This document shows, piece by piece, positions 16,670-24,785 of a stretch of 64,000 bases of DNA. Under the pieces are notes generated by a model. That model was given only the letters and a program-made list of their open reading frames with translations, did no database searches and was not told the origin of the DNA. The position numbers and the translations under genes were made by a program. Location: the NCBI RefSeq assembly GCF_011602485.2, contig NZ_CP050022.2, forward strand, positions 806,001 to 870,000, read 5' to 3'. The stretch comes from Bradyrhizobium sp. 1(2017) (GTDB lineage: Bacteria; Pseudomonadota; Alphaproteobacteria; Rhizobiales; Xanthobacteraceae). Numbering within the stretch: the first letter of the stretch is position 1; every line of letters begins with the position of its first letter.

Positions 16670-17815
16670 GTGAGGGTACTGAAAGACGATAGCGAGCTCG
16701 ATCTCTTCCGCAGGAGCGTTCGTCGTTTCCTGGTGGAAGAAGTCGTGCCGCATGTCGACGCGTGGCGGACGCGGGGCCGCATCGATCGCGATCTCTGGCG
16801 CAAGGCCGGCGCGTTCGGGTTGCTCTGCGTCAGCGCGCCGGAGGAATACGGCGGCGGCGGCGGCAATTTCTGGCACGAGGCCGTCCTGATCGAGGAACTG
16901 GCTCGGATCGCCTTTCCTGACTTCAGCATTCCCTTGCAGAACGTGATCCTGGCGCCGTATTTCGTCCGCTATGCCACGGAGGAGCAGAAGCAGCGCTGGC
17001 TGCCACGGATGGCGACCGGCGATCTGGTTGCGGCGCTGGCCATGAGCGAGCCCGGTGCGGGTTCCGACGTCCGGGCGATCCGGACCCATGCGCGCCGCGA
17101 CGGCAACGACTATGTCGTCAACGGCCAGAAGACCTTTATCACGCACGGACACACCGCCGACCTGATCTGCCTGGCCGTCAAGACCGACACCAGCAAAGGT
17201 AACGGCGTGCGCGGCTTCAGCCTTCTGGTGATCGAGACCGAAAAGACCGGGGGATTCCGCCGCGGCCGCCGGCTCGACAAGGTCGGCCTCAAGGCCCAGG
17301 ACACGTCAGAGCTGTTCTTCGAAGATGCCCGTGTGCCAGTCGAGAACCTACTCGGCGGCGTAGAGGGCCGCGGCTTCTATCAGTTGATGGAGCAATTGGC
17401 GAAGGAACGGATCAACATTGCCATGCAGGCATTGGCGCTGAGCGAGGCGGCGCTAACGGAAACGGTCGCCTACGTCAAAGGGCGCGAGGTTTTCGGCAAG
17501 CGCCTGATCGAGTTCCAGAACACGCGGATGGTGCTGGCCGAAGCCAAGACCGCCGTGTCGGTCACCCGCATCTTCGTTGAAACCTGCATCGAGCGCCTGA
17601 TTGCCGGCACGCTGGATCCGGAGACCGCCGCGATGGCGAAATGGTGGGCGACCGACAAGCAGTGCGAGATCATCGACGATTGCATGCAGTTGCACGGCGG
17701 CTACGGCTACATGCTCGATTATCCGATCTCGCGGATGTGGAGCGACGGCCGCATCCAGAAGATCTGGGGCGGCTCGAACGAGGTCATGAAAGAACTCATT
17801 GCTCGCGCGCTCTGA
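16670..17815 (+). CDS. Acyl-CoA dehydrogenase
   Basis: A flavoenzyme of about 381 residues that introduces a double bond into an acyl-CoA. Clear family sequences are A-M-S-E-P-G-A-G-S-D-V, the K-T-F-I-T-H-G segment, and the C-terminal Q-L-H-G-G-Y-G-Y-M ... I-W-G-G-S-N-E-V-M-K. The position that holds the catalytic Glu in medium-chain enzymes (EGT) is Gly here, as in long-chain and isovaleryl-type enzymes, where the base sits elsewhere. GTG 16670 avoids overlap with the binding-protein gene; GTG 16631 is another possible start. Confidence 0.88.
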   Translation: MRVLKDDSELDLFRRSVRRFLVEEVVPHVDAWRTRGRIDRDLWRKAGAFGLLCVSAPEEYGGGGGNFWHEAVLIEELARIAFPDFSIPLQNVILAPYFVRYATEEQKQRWLPRMATGDLVAALAMSEPGAGSDVRAIRTHARRDGNDYVVNGQKTFITHGHTADLICLAVKTDTSKGNGVRGFSLLVIETEKTGGFRRGRRLDKVGLKAQDTSELFFEDARVPVENLLGGVEGRGFYQLMEQLAKERINIAMQALALSEAALTETVAYVKGREVFGKRLIEFQNTRMVLAEAKTAVSVTRIFVETCIERLIAGTLDPETAAMAKWWATDKQCEIIDDCMQLHGGYGYMLDYPISRMWSDGRIQKIWGGSNEVMKELIARAL

Positions 17816-17883
17816 CGATGGGCGCCGACGACAGATAACCTCAGCCCTGCCAATCAACGAACAGCCATTTTGTGGAGATGACG

Positions 17884-18693
17884 ATGAATCCTTATGCCAG
17901 ATATGATTGCCTGAAAGTCGAGGTGGTCGATAAGATTGCGACCGTAACGTTGAACCGGCCGCAGGCGCGCAACGCCATCAATCAGAAGCTGATTCGCGAA
18001 CTGCGGACTATATGGGACGATCTGGCCGACGATCACGCCGTCAGTGTCGTCGTGCTGACCGGTGCAGGCGAGTTCTTCAGCGTCGGCGGCGACGTCAAGG
18101 CGATGTCGGAGCGTCCGGGCGGCGACGTGCTCGAAGAGGGCGAGGTCCACGACCCCATGATCAGCCGGCGCGGCGTGACCCGGCAGTTGGAGCTCGACAA
18201 GCCGATCATCGCCGCCATCAATGGCGACGCGATCGGTCTAGCGGCGACACATGCGCTGCTTTGCGACATCACGGTGATGGCCGAGGATGCCCGCATCGGC
18301 GACACCCATGTCTCCCGTGTCGGCCTCGTTGCAGGCGATGGTGGCACCGTGATCTGGCCGCTGCTGGTCGGGATCAACAAGGCCAAAGAATTCCTGATCC
18401 GTGGCACTCTGCTGAAAGGCCATGAAGCCGAGCGGATCGGCCTCATCAATCACGTCGTCCCGCGTGGGGAGGTGTTGACCAAGGCGCGCGAGATTGCGGT
18501 CGAGCTCGCCAACGGTCCGACTTGGGCGATCCGGTGGACCAAACTGTCGATCAACCAGATCGTCAAGGACCGCGTCAACATGCTGTTGGAAGCTTCGATG
18601 GCGCTGGAGCAGGTGACTTTTGAAACAGCGGACCATAAGGAAGCAACCACGTCCTTCAAGGAAAAGCGCAAGCCGAAGTTCGGGCGGGGCTGA
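17884..18693 (+). CDS. Enoyl-CoA hydratase/isomerase (crotonase) family protein
   Basis: A 269-residue crotonase-fold protein (V-T-L-N-R-P-Q-A-R-N-A-I-N at the start, G-G-D-V-K-A-M near 76). By my alignment the two catalytic Glu positions of rat enoyl-CoA hydratase hold Thr (A-A-T-H-A-L-L-C-D) and His (G-D-T-H-V), so simple hydratase chemistry is doubtful. ATG 17884 has GGAG six bases upstream; the earlier GTG 17872 and ATG 17878 overlap that site. It acts after the acyl-CoA dehydrogenase in the same operon. Confidence 0.85.
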   Translation: MNPYARYDCLKVEVVDKIATVTLNRPQARNAINQKLIRELRTIWDDLADDHAVSVVVLTGAGEFFSVGGDVKAMSERPGGDVLEEGEVHDPMISRRGVTRQLELDKPIIAAINGDAIGLAATHALLCDITVMAEDARIGDTHVSRVGLVAGDGGTVIWPLLVGINKAKEFLIRGTLLKGHEAERIGLINHVVPRGEVLTKAREIAVELANGPTWAIRWTKLSINQIVKDRVNMLLEASMALEQVTFETADHKEATTSFKEKRKPKFGRG

Positions 18694-18724
18694 CCCGGCC
18701 TGCGACTTATAGTTCGAGGATTCC

Positions 18725-19831
18725 ATGCACAATCGCGTAACTGAAATGTTCGGGATCGAAGTCGCCATTTTCGGCTTCACGCATAAGCCGGAAGTCGCGA
18801 TCGAGGTGACCAATGCGGGCGGCATGGGCGCGCTCGCGGCGAGCTATTATCAGCCGGACGAGCTCGAGCGGATTCTCACCGACATGGATGAGAAGACAAG
18901 CGGGCGCCCGTACTGCATCGACGTGCTCTTTGCCAACAAGGTTGGACAGGTCGTGCCGATGTCGGAGCGTCTCTCGGCGCTGCCGAAAGAGCACCTCGAT
19001 TTCGTCGAGAATGTCATGGACGAGGCGGGTATTCCACCGTTGCCGCCCGAGGTCGAGGCCGAGATGCTTCGCGAGAAGCCGCCAGGGCACGGCCACACCG
19101 AGGAGGGCGTTCTCGAAGTCCTCGAAGTCGTCGTCAGGCATCCGCAGGCGAAATTTGTCCTGAGCGCGATGGGCGCTCCGCCGCCTTACGTGGTCGAGAG
19201 GCTGCACCGCAAAGGGATCATGGTTGGAGCGATGGCGGGGAGTGCCGAGCATGCGATTAAGCACGTCCAATCCGGCGTCGACCTCATCGTGGCTCAGGGA
19301 AGTGAGGCTGGCGGACATACCGGCACCATCTCCTCCATGGTGTTGTGGCCGGAAGTCGTGGACTCCGTTGCGCCTATCCCTGTGCTGGCCGCCGGCGGCG
19401 TGGGGAGCGGTCGTCATGTTGCGGCCGCGTTTGCCCTCGGGGCCGAGGGCGTCTGGTGCGGGACGATCTGGTTGGGATCTTCCGAGAGCGAACTCTCTCC
19501 GGAAATGCGCAAAAGGTTCATCTCAGCGCGGTCGCAGGACGCGATCCAGCGCAAATACGATACCGGAAAGCCCCTGCGCGGCTTGCGGAGCAAATGGACG
19601 GATGCATGGGATGCTCCTGGCGCGCCGCAACCGCTGCCGCTCGCCGCTCAAAAGCTTCTTGTCGCGCCCGCCCTCAAACGGCTCGAGCTTGCCAACGCGG
19701 TCGATTACCTCGGTTACATGTCGGGACAAATCGTCGGAAGGATCAAGGAAGAGAGGCCGACCCGGCGAATCATGGAAGAGATGAAGTCAGAATATCTCGC
19801 GGTCCTGAAGTCGTTGGCATCGAGAGCGTAG
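18725..19831 (+). CDS. Nitronate monooxygenase (2-nitropropane dioxygenase family)
   Basis: A 368-residue FMN-dependent TIM-barrel protein with G-S-E-A-G-G-H-T-G at about 194-202, carrying the conserved catalytic-type His, and the phosphate-binding A-A-G-G-V-G-S-G-R-H. Family members oxidise alkyl nitronates to carbonyl compounds and nitrite, though many relatives in acyl-CoA operons may act as flavin oxidases or enoyl reductases. It is the last gene of the 15451-19831 run, with short gaps throughout. Confidence 0.85.
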   Translation: MHNRVTEMFGIEVAIFGFTHKPEVAIEVTNAGGMGALAASYYQPDELERILTDMDEKTSGRPYCIDVLFANKVGQVVPMSERLSALPKEHLDFVENVMDEAGIPPLPPEVEAEMLREKPPGHGHTEEGVLEVLEVVVRHPQAKFVLSAMGAPPPYVVERLHRKGIMVGAMAGSAEHAIKHVQSGVDLIVAQGSEAGGHTGTISSMVLWPEVVDSVAPIPVLAAGGVGSGRHVAAAFALGAEGVWCGTIWLGSSESELSPEMRKRFISARSQDAIQRKYDTGKPLRGLRSKWTDAWDAPGAPQPLPLAAQKLLVAPALKRLELANAVDYLGYMSGQIVGRIKEERPTRRIMEEMKSEYLAVLKSLASRA

Positions 19832-20154
19832 CTGTAAGCCTTTCAGATGATGCCAAAAGGCGCCCCACCTCAAGCCTATCAGAGCCTCGCGCAATCGTAT
19901 CGCACTCCACCGCAGGATTGACCGCCGTCAACCCGGCGATCAATCCTGGCCAAGTAGCCTACGGACGCGGGCAACTTTTCGACCGTCTGATGCTCGCGTT
20001 CGCGGCGGTGTTTTCGCCTCTTCCATCGCCCGCATCTTGATCGCGTTGGTCGACTTTCATCGGTTGTTTCGACGGCAATACGTTTGCGGATTCCATTGCG
20101 AGTTGCGCCGCCTCCCGAGCTCGCCATGGACGCGATCCCTCCTCGTTTCGATCG
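19832..20154. other. Intergenic stretch, no gene recognised
   Basis: These 323 bases lie between the nitronate monooxygenase and the truncated dehydrogenase. The short frames on both strands (for example 19879-20127 leftward) have no recognisable family or ribosome site. The 3' part of the neighbouring dehydrogenase, which should extend here, could not be found. Confidence 0.5.
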
Positions 20155-20877
20155 CTACCCGCCTGCAGTCAAATTCCGCGCGCTATCCGCGACGCCGCGC
20201 CCGCCGGTCCAGTCAACTATTGCGCGTCCCCAGTCCTTTACCTCGCGGTAGTTTACGACGTGATCGGCGCCCAGTTCGCGTGCGCGCTCCAGCTTTTCGC
20301 CGGAGGAGGAGGTAACGATCGCCATTGCACCCATCGCCTTGGCAATCTGCCACCCCCAAATCGATACGCCGCCGGTGCCGAGCAGCAGCACTGTGTCACC
20401 CGCCTTTAGGCCGCCATCCGCGACTAGCGCTCGCCATGCTGTCAAACCGGCGGTGGTGATTGTCGCTGCCTCGACGGCGTCGTAACCGCGAGGAGCGTGA
20501 GTGAAGGCGGTAGCGGGAGCGACGGCGAACTCGGTGGCGTAGCCATCAATGCCGTCGCCTGGCGGACGTGCGAAGTTTCCGATGGTCGGAGCGCCGTCCT
20601 GCCAGTCGGGGAAGAAACAGGAGACGACTTCGTCCCCAACCGAGAACTGCGTCACATCATCGCCGACCGCCTCCACAGTCCCGCCCGCGTCCGCCAGCGC
20701 AATCCGCCCAGCGTCCGCCGTTAGCCGGCCGGTCACCACGCCGAGGTCGTGGAAATTCAGCGAGCTGCCATGGAGGGCGACGCGGATCATGCCGGAGCCA
20801 GGTTGGCCCGGGTCCGCACGCTGGGTCCACGCCAGGGTCTCCAGGGTCGCCGGGGAACCGACGGTCATTGCCTTCAT
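20155..20877 (-). CDS. Zinc-independent alcohol dehydrogenase/quinone oxidoreductase, C-terminally truncated
   Basis: The 240 residues match the medium-chain dehydrogenase superfamily from the N-terminus (M-K-A-M-T-V-G-S-P-A-T) through the nucleotide-binding loop G-T-G-G-V-S-I-W-G to D-W-T-G-G-R-G-V. There the family sequence stops, replaced by about a dozen unrelated residues and a stop. Relatives run to roughly 330-340 residues, so about 95 residues, including the end of the Rossmann fold and the closing part of the catalytic domain, are missing. Probably a non-functional remnant at a breakpoint. Confidence 0.72.
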   Translation of the reverse strand: MKAMTVGSPATLETLAWTQRADPGQPGSGMIRVALHGSSLNFHDLGVVTGRLTADAGRIALADAGGTVEAVGDDVTQFSVGDEVVSCFFPDWQDGAPTIGNFARPPGDGIDGYATEFAVAPATAFTHAPRGYDAVEAATITTAGLTAWRALVADGGLKAGDTVLLLGTGGVSIWGWQIAKAMGAMAIVTSSSGEKLERARELGADHVVNYREVKDWGRAIVDWTGGRGVADSARNLTAGG

Positions 20878-20979
20878 TTTGTGCTCCTTCGTTCAAATCG
20901 CAGCGTCGAACCGCGAGGAGTGGCCTGTCGAGTGCTTCGCCTGGAGTTCGACCGCGCAGGTTCGCTAGTGGTGCGCCTC

Positions 20980-21810
20980 TCAGCTGAAGTCGGTGGACTC
21001 GCTCAGCGTTCGCCATCGCGCAAGTTCGTCCAGTCGTGCACGGTCAAACGCCTCGATGGCGGCGATGGCGTCCCTGCCGAGCGGCAGGCGGAGCGGCGGC
21101 CTCTCAATTCCGGCGATCTGCAGGATGGCAGCGGCACCCCTGCGCGGGTCGCCAGGCTGCTTGCCGTGGTAGGTGCGTTGCATGCGGGCTGCGGCGCCCA
21201 CCACGGCGTCGTATTCGGAGCGTCCCTCCTCGATCGTCGTCGAAGCGCCGGCGAAGTCGGTGCGAAACCCGCCTGGCTCGACGATCGTCACGCGCACACC
21301 GATAAGCGCCATCTCCTTGGCGAGCACCTCGGAGAAACCCTCCACCGCCCACTTGGCGGCAGAATAGGGCGCGCGGCCCGGCGCGCCCAGACGGCCGCCG
21401 ACAGACGAGAACTGGATGATGTGGCCGCTGCCCTGTCGCCGCATGATCGGGATGGCGGCTTTAGTCACGATGATCGTGCCGAAGAGGTTGGTCTCGATCT
21501 GTCGGCGGAAAGATGTGATGGTGGTGTCCTCGATCGAGCCGATATCGCCGTAGCCCGCGTTGTTGACGAGGACGTCTAGCCGGCCAAACCGCTGCACCGC
21601 AGCGGTGACCGCCGCCTGCGCCTCCCCCTCATTGGTGACGTCGAGCGGAAGCGTGAGGAGTTCGCCGCTACGCCCGTCGCCGATCCCTTCGAGAGCCGCA
21701 GCGTCGCGCGCCGTGGCAGCGAGGTTGTCACCTACATCGAGGATCGCCTCGGACAGAGCTCGTCCAAAGCCGCGCGACGTTCCTGTCACAAGCCAGGTCT
21801 TCTTGGTCAT
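20980..21810 (-). CDS. Short-chain dehydrogenase/reductase
   Basis: A 276-residue classical SDR with T-G-T-S-R-G-F-G near the N-terminus (NAD(P) binding), N-N-A-G-Y-G near 85, the catalytic Ser in F-S-S-V-G-G and Y-S-A-A-K carrying catalytic Tyr and Lys near 154-158. The start at 21810 (M-T-K-K-T-W-L-V-T-G) is chosen because the 116 extra residues of the longer frame upstream are not SDR-like. Substrate unknown. It is oriented like the truncated dehydrogenase. Confidence 0.85.
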   Translation of the reverse strand: MTKKTWLVTGTSRGFGRALSEAILDVGDNLAATARDAAALEGIGDGRSGELLTLPLDVTNEGEAQAAVTAAVQRFGRLDVLVNNAGYGDIGSIEDTTITSFRRQIETNLFGTIIVTKAAIPIMRRQGSGHIIQFSSVGGRLGAPGRAPYSAAKWAVEGFSEVLAKEMALIGVRVTIVEPGGFRTDFAGASTTIEEGRSEYDAVVGAAARMQRTYHGKQPGDPRRGAAAILQIAGIERPPLRLPLGRDAIAAIEAFDRARLDELARWRTLSESTDFS

Positions 21811-22697
21811 TCCAGTCTCCATGGCGGCCCGCCCGCATTGAGGTAGTCTGACGATGAGGCCGTGTCCTAACTCCGCCCATAAGAGTTGATGCCGAACCAT
21901 ATACGGTGGAAGGCACGAGGAAGAAGCCGCCGAAGCTGAGACGCACTGTTCCAGGAGGTGGAACGGAAGAGAGCGAGCTGAACTTTTTGCTCTCCGTACG
22001 CTCGACTGTGACGCTCGCTGCCAGACAAGTTGCGGTGCGCCAACGTCTGTGACCAGCGGGGCGAACTGGTGCAGATGTATGGCGAGGCAGAGGAATAAAC
22101 CGAGGGCTGCGAGGCGCTTCTTCTTGCCGTTCTGGCTTTCTTCGGTGCGCTCGGCCAAGCCGGCGCCATGATCCGTTCGGCATGTCAGAACTTCGCGCTT
22201 TGTTCGCCCCCGAAGCCGCTAAGATGCACCGAAGCTTTAGAACTTCACGTGGTCGAGGGTGGATGGCGGTCATAGTTACCGGGAGTTTCGCGAGCCGTCA
22301 GCTCAGCCCTATCGGGAGCAGTATCCCGATTTCACGATCACCTGGCATGAAGCCGGCGACGGACGCGACATGGACTGGAAGCGGCATGCCTCCTACCAGT
22401 ACAACTGCATGTTCAGCGCTGCCGAAAAAGTAGCAGCGGCTCGGATCACGGCCACGCTACTCGTTGGAGCTGCTACTCCTCAACCGCCTCGAGATCGGCC
22501 GAGATCGCGTGTTCGTGGCTAGGGGGAGAGAGGCGCACTCTCTCCGCAACGTCGACCGGTCGCAGGCAGGTAACAAGGATGCTCGTAAGCGTTGCCGGCT
22601 CAGACTACAAATTTGATGATCGCTCCGTCCTCTCGCTGCTACAAGCAACACATCTGCAACACGGCACGACTAACCTATTGATATAATTACCTATGAA
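21811..22697. other. Degraded non-coding stretch next to the tRNA fragment
   Basis: About 890 bases without a convincing gene. Short frames occur on both strands, the most protein-like being rightward 22259-22522 (contains Y-P-D-F-T-I-T-W-H-E-A-G-D-G), but none has a recognised family or ribosome site. The composition and lack of intact genes resemble eroded sequence at an element boundary. I could not identify a transposase or integrase remnant. Confidence 0.45.
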
Positions 22698-22747
22698 ACG
22701 GTTTCCTAAACCGTAGGTCGGATGTTCGAGTCATCCCGGGATCGCCA
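22698..22747 (+). tRNA. 3' half of a tRNA-Arg (anticodon CCU): partial, attachment-site remnant
   Basis: The bases fold as the 3' part of a tRNA: anticodon stem ACGGT/ACCGT around loop TTCCTAA (anticodon CCT), a 5-base variable loop (22715-22719), a T-arm GGATG/CATCC with loop TTCGAGT, the acceptor 3' strand CGGGATC, discriminator G and an encoded CCA. Nothing upstream supplies the 5' acceptor strand (it should read GATCCCG) or a D-arm, so it is not a working tRNA. Elements that integrate into tRNA 3' ends leave exactly such a fragment at the far end. With this orientation the element would lie to the left. Confidence 0.85.
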
Positions 22748-23060
22748 TTTTGAATTTGCCGCATGCTACCGCCCAAGCTCCGAAGCGCTCATCGCGGTGC
22801 GATCAAGGCGGATGCTGCAAGTATCACGGTTGACCGGCCGATCAGAGCGGTGATAGCGTGACAGCACGTGATGCTCGTCACGGATGCCATTCCGAGCCAA
22901 AAAAACTTGGTAATGGTATTGCCGGGCCAAAAAATCCCGGTGTTGTGAGACATGTCGATGTCTGCATTGCACCGAGATTCTCGTTTGAACGGCCCGATGA
23001 ACTCCCTGCTTTCAGATTCTGGCTTTGTCTCGTCACCTGTCAACCTTGTTGCGAGGAACG
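22748..23060. other. Intergenic stretch, no gene recognised
   Basis: These 313 bases between the tRNA fragment and the FMN-reductase remnant hold only short frames on both strands with no family resemblance. The promoter of the 23061-24153 pair should lie here, but no strong consensus was found. GAGGAA just before 23061 is the ribosome site of the next gene. Confidence 0.45.
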
Positions 23061-23602
23061 ATGACGCTCAAGCTGTCGATTGTCGTAGGCAATCCCAAAC
23101 CGAAGTCGCGAACGCTTAAAGTCGCCGAGACATTGGCCGAGAAGCTGCTCGGCCCTGCATTGCAAGATCCGGCGGTGATCGATCTTGCGGATTATCGCGA
23201 CGAGATCCTGGCCTGGCCCAGCGAAAAGATGGACGCATTGAATGCGCGTGTCGCTGCCAGCGACATCGTCATTTCGCCTCCCCGACCTACAAGGCGACCT
23301 ATTCAGGTCTCCTGAAGGTGTTTCTCGACCGTTATCCCGCAAATGGCCTGTCCGGGGTGACAGCCATACCGCTTCTGACCGGCGCGGATCAAACCCATGC
23401 GCTGGGACCGACGGTGAATCTTGCCCCGCTCCTGGTCGAGCTTGGTGCGGTCGTGCCGGGACGAGGCTTTTACTTCGTCATCAGCCAGATGGATCGTCTC
23501 GATGAGATCGTCCAGGCCGAGGCCGATCGCTACATTTCCGCCTTTCAGCGTATGGGACGGATTGCCGCTGCTTTGCCCGCTGGGGCGGGAGGCTTGGCAT
23601 GA
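23061..23602 (+). pseudogene. NADPH-dependent FMN reductase (SsuE/MsuE-like), single-base frameshift
   Basis: The first frame (from ATG 23061, GAGGAA upstream) reads as a flavodoxin-fold FMN reductase: L-S-I-V-V-G-N-P-K-P-K-S-R-T. At about 23270-23275 the frame shifts; reading on in the next frame gives the expected S-P-T-Y-K-A-T-Y-S-G-L-L-K then F-L-D-R-Y-P to the stop at 23602. The span is 542 bases, one short of 181 codons, so restoring a single T near 23273 would rebuild a protein of about 180 residues. Either a recent mutation or a sequencing error. It overlaps the next gene by ATGA. Confidence 0.82.
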
Positions 23603-24153
23603 CCGACAACAACAATACGCGCTCGCTGCAACGACGGGATTTAACGGAACACGCTGTGCTGAATTCCCGGGCATTTCGCGACGCGCTCGGGCTCTACGCA
23701 TCGGGCATCACGGTCATTGCTGGCCATGATGGCGACGAGCCGCTGGGCTTCACATGCCAGTCGTTCTACAGCGTCTCCATGGATCCTCCGCTGATCTCCT
23801 TCAGCGTCATGGCGACATCGTCGACCTATCCGCGCATCCGCTCGACCGGGAAGTTCTCGGTCAATGTCCTGTCGCGTGCGCAGCAGTCGGTCTCGAACCA
23901 GTTTGCGCAGAAGGGCACGGACAAATGGTCCGGCATCGCCTGGAGCATGTCGGGCGGCCGAAATCCCGTCATCGAGGGAACGCTGACCTGGCTGGATTGC
24001 GACATCGCTGCCGAGCATCGGGCGGGAGACCACATCATCGTCATCGGGCAGGTCCTGGCCATTGGTGCGTGTGACGATCACGCCGACGAGCCGCTGGTCT
24101 ATTTCAGGGGCGGCTACAGACATCTGAACACCCCGCTGGGATCGACGGGATGA
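23599..24153 (+). CDS. Flavin reductase-like (FMN-binding split-barrel) protein
   Basis: A 184-residue member of the flavin reductase family of two-component monooxygenases: F-R-D-A-L-G-L-Y-A-S-G-I-T-V-I near residue 24, G-F-T-C-Q-S-F-Y-S-V-S-M-D-P-P-L-I-S-F, and the C-terminal F-R-G-G-Y-R. Such proteins reduce FMN or FAD with NAD(P)H and hand it to a separate oxygenase. It overlaps the FMN reductase remnant by ATGA and can supply reduced flavin to the LLM oxygenase at 27347-28462. Confidence 0.87.
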   Translation: MTDNNNTRSLQRRDLTEHAVLNSRAFRDALGLYASGITVIAGHDGDEPLGFTCQSFYSVSMDPPLISFSVMATSSTYPRIRSTGKFSVNVLSRAQQSVSNQFAQKGTDKWSGIAWSMSGGRNPVIEGTLTWLDCDIAAEHRAGDHIIVIGQVLAIGACDDHADEPLVYFRGGYRHLNTPLGSTG

Positions 24154-24167
24154 GAGTGATCTGACCG

Positions 24168-24659
24168 TCAGGCCTTCGGCTTGGCTCCGACCTGGACATC
24201 GAGGTCGCGTGCAAAATCCCCGTACACCCAGTCCGTCAGGAGCTCGACGGATTCGAGGAGCGCGGCGCGCTGCGCCTCGCTCAGCGGCTTGAGTAGATGC
24301 GCTTCGAGCTTCTGTCCGATCCGCGTTGCAAGACGCCGCCGCTCGCGGCCGGTCGCCGTGGTCCGCAAGTGAAACACGCGCGCGTCGGTGGCGCTGTTTT
24401 CGCGGTCGACGAGGCCTTCCCGCAGCAATCCGTTCAGCAGCCGCGAGGCCAGGCTGCGCTCGAACCGCGTCTCCTCGGTCAGGTCGCTGAAGGTGATGCC
24501 GGGATTGTCGTCGATGAGGCGGAGGATGCGCAGCTCGCGCACCTCGAGCCCGCAGCTCGCCGTGTAGACCTCGTTCGCCATCCTGATCGCCCCGGTGCTG
24601 AGCACGTCGAGGCGGTAGGTGAGATAGCGCTCGGCGCCGGCCTTGGGTTTGGACAACAC
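24168..24659 (-). CDS. MarR family transcriptional regulator
   Basis: A 163-residue protein with the MarR winged helix: R-E-L-R-I-L-R-L-I-D-D-N-P-G-I-T-F-S-D-L, then F-E-R-S-L-A-S-R-L-L-N-G-L (recognition helix) and the wing D-A-R-V-F-H-L-R-T-T-A-T-G. It is divergent from the M20 amidohydrolase gene with 126 bases between them, which hold an inverted repeat at 24698-24713, so it probably controls the 24786-29774 cluster. Confidence 0.87.
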   Translation of the reverse strand: MLSKPKAGAERYLTYRLDVLSTGAIRMANEVYTASCGLEVRELRILRLIDDNPGITFSDLTEETRFERSLASRLLNGLLREGLVDRENSATDARVFHLRTTATGRERRRLATRIGQKLEAHLLKPLSEAQRAALLESVELLTDWVYGDFARDLDVQVGAKPKA

Positions 24660-24697
24660 ACGTCTCCCTTGGAGAATGTTTTAGATTGAGATGGTTG

Positions 24698-24713
24698 CAA
24701 TATGAGAATATTG
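24698..24713. promoter_or_regulatory. Inverted repeat in the MarR/amidohydrolase intergenic region (candidate operator)
   Basis: CAATATGAGAATATTG has 6-base arms separated by four bases, in an AT-rich patch of an otherwise GC-rich region between the divergent genes. MarR proteins bind short inverted repeats of this kind. It is 72 bases before the amidohydrolase ATG and 39 bases before the MarR start. Confidence 0.45.
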
Positions 24714-24785
24714 GTGGTTAGCTATTTATAGGCGGGGGCCCGGGTGCGGCAATCCCCCGCGCTTCTATCGACACGCGGGGTAACA

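Noticed and set aside
20980..22158. A 392-residue SDR using the far upstream start
   Set aside because: The first 116 residues lack SDR features and extend into non-coding sequence; the start at 21810 begins right before the cofactor-binding motif.
22259..22522. Small rightward gene in the eroded stretch
   Set aside because: It has some protein-like character but no ribosome site, family match or conserved end, and it overlaps other equally plausible frames.
22698..22747. A functional tRNA-Arg gene
   Set aside because: The D-arm and 5' acceptor strand are absent upstream, so only the 3' half exists.
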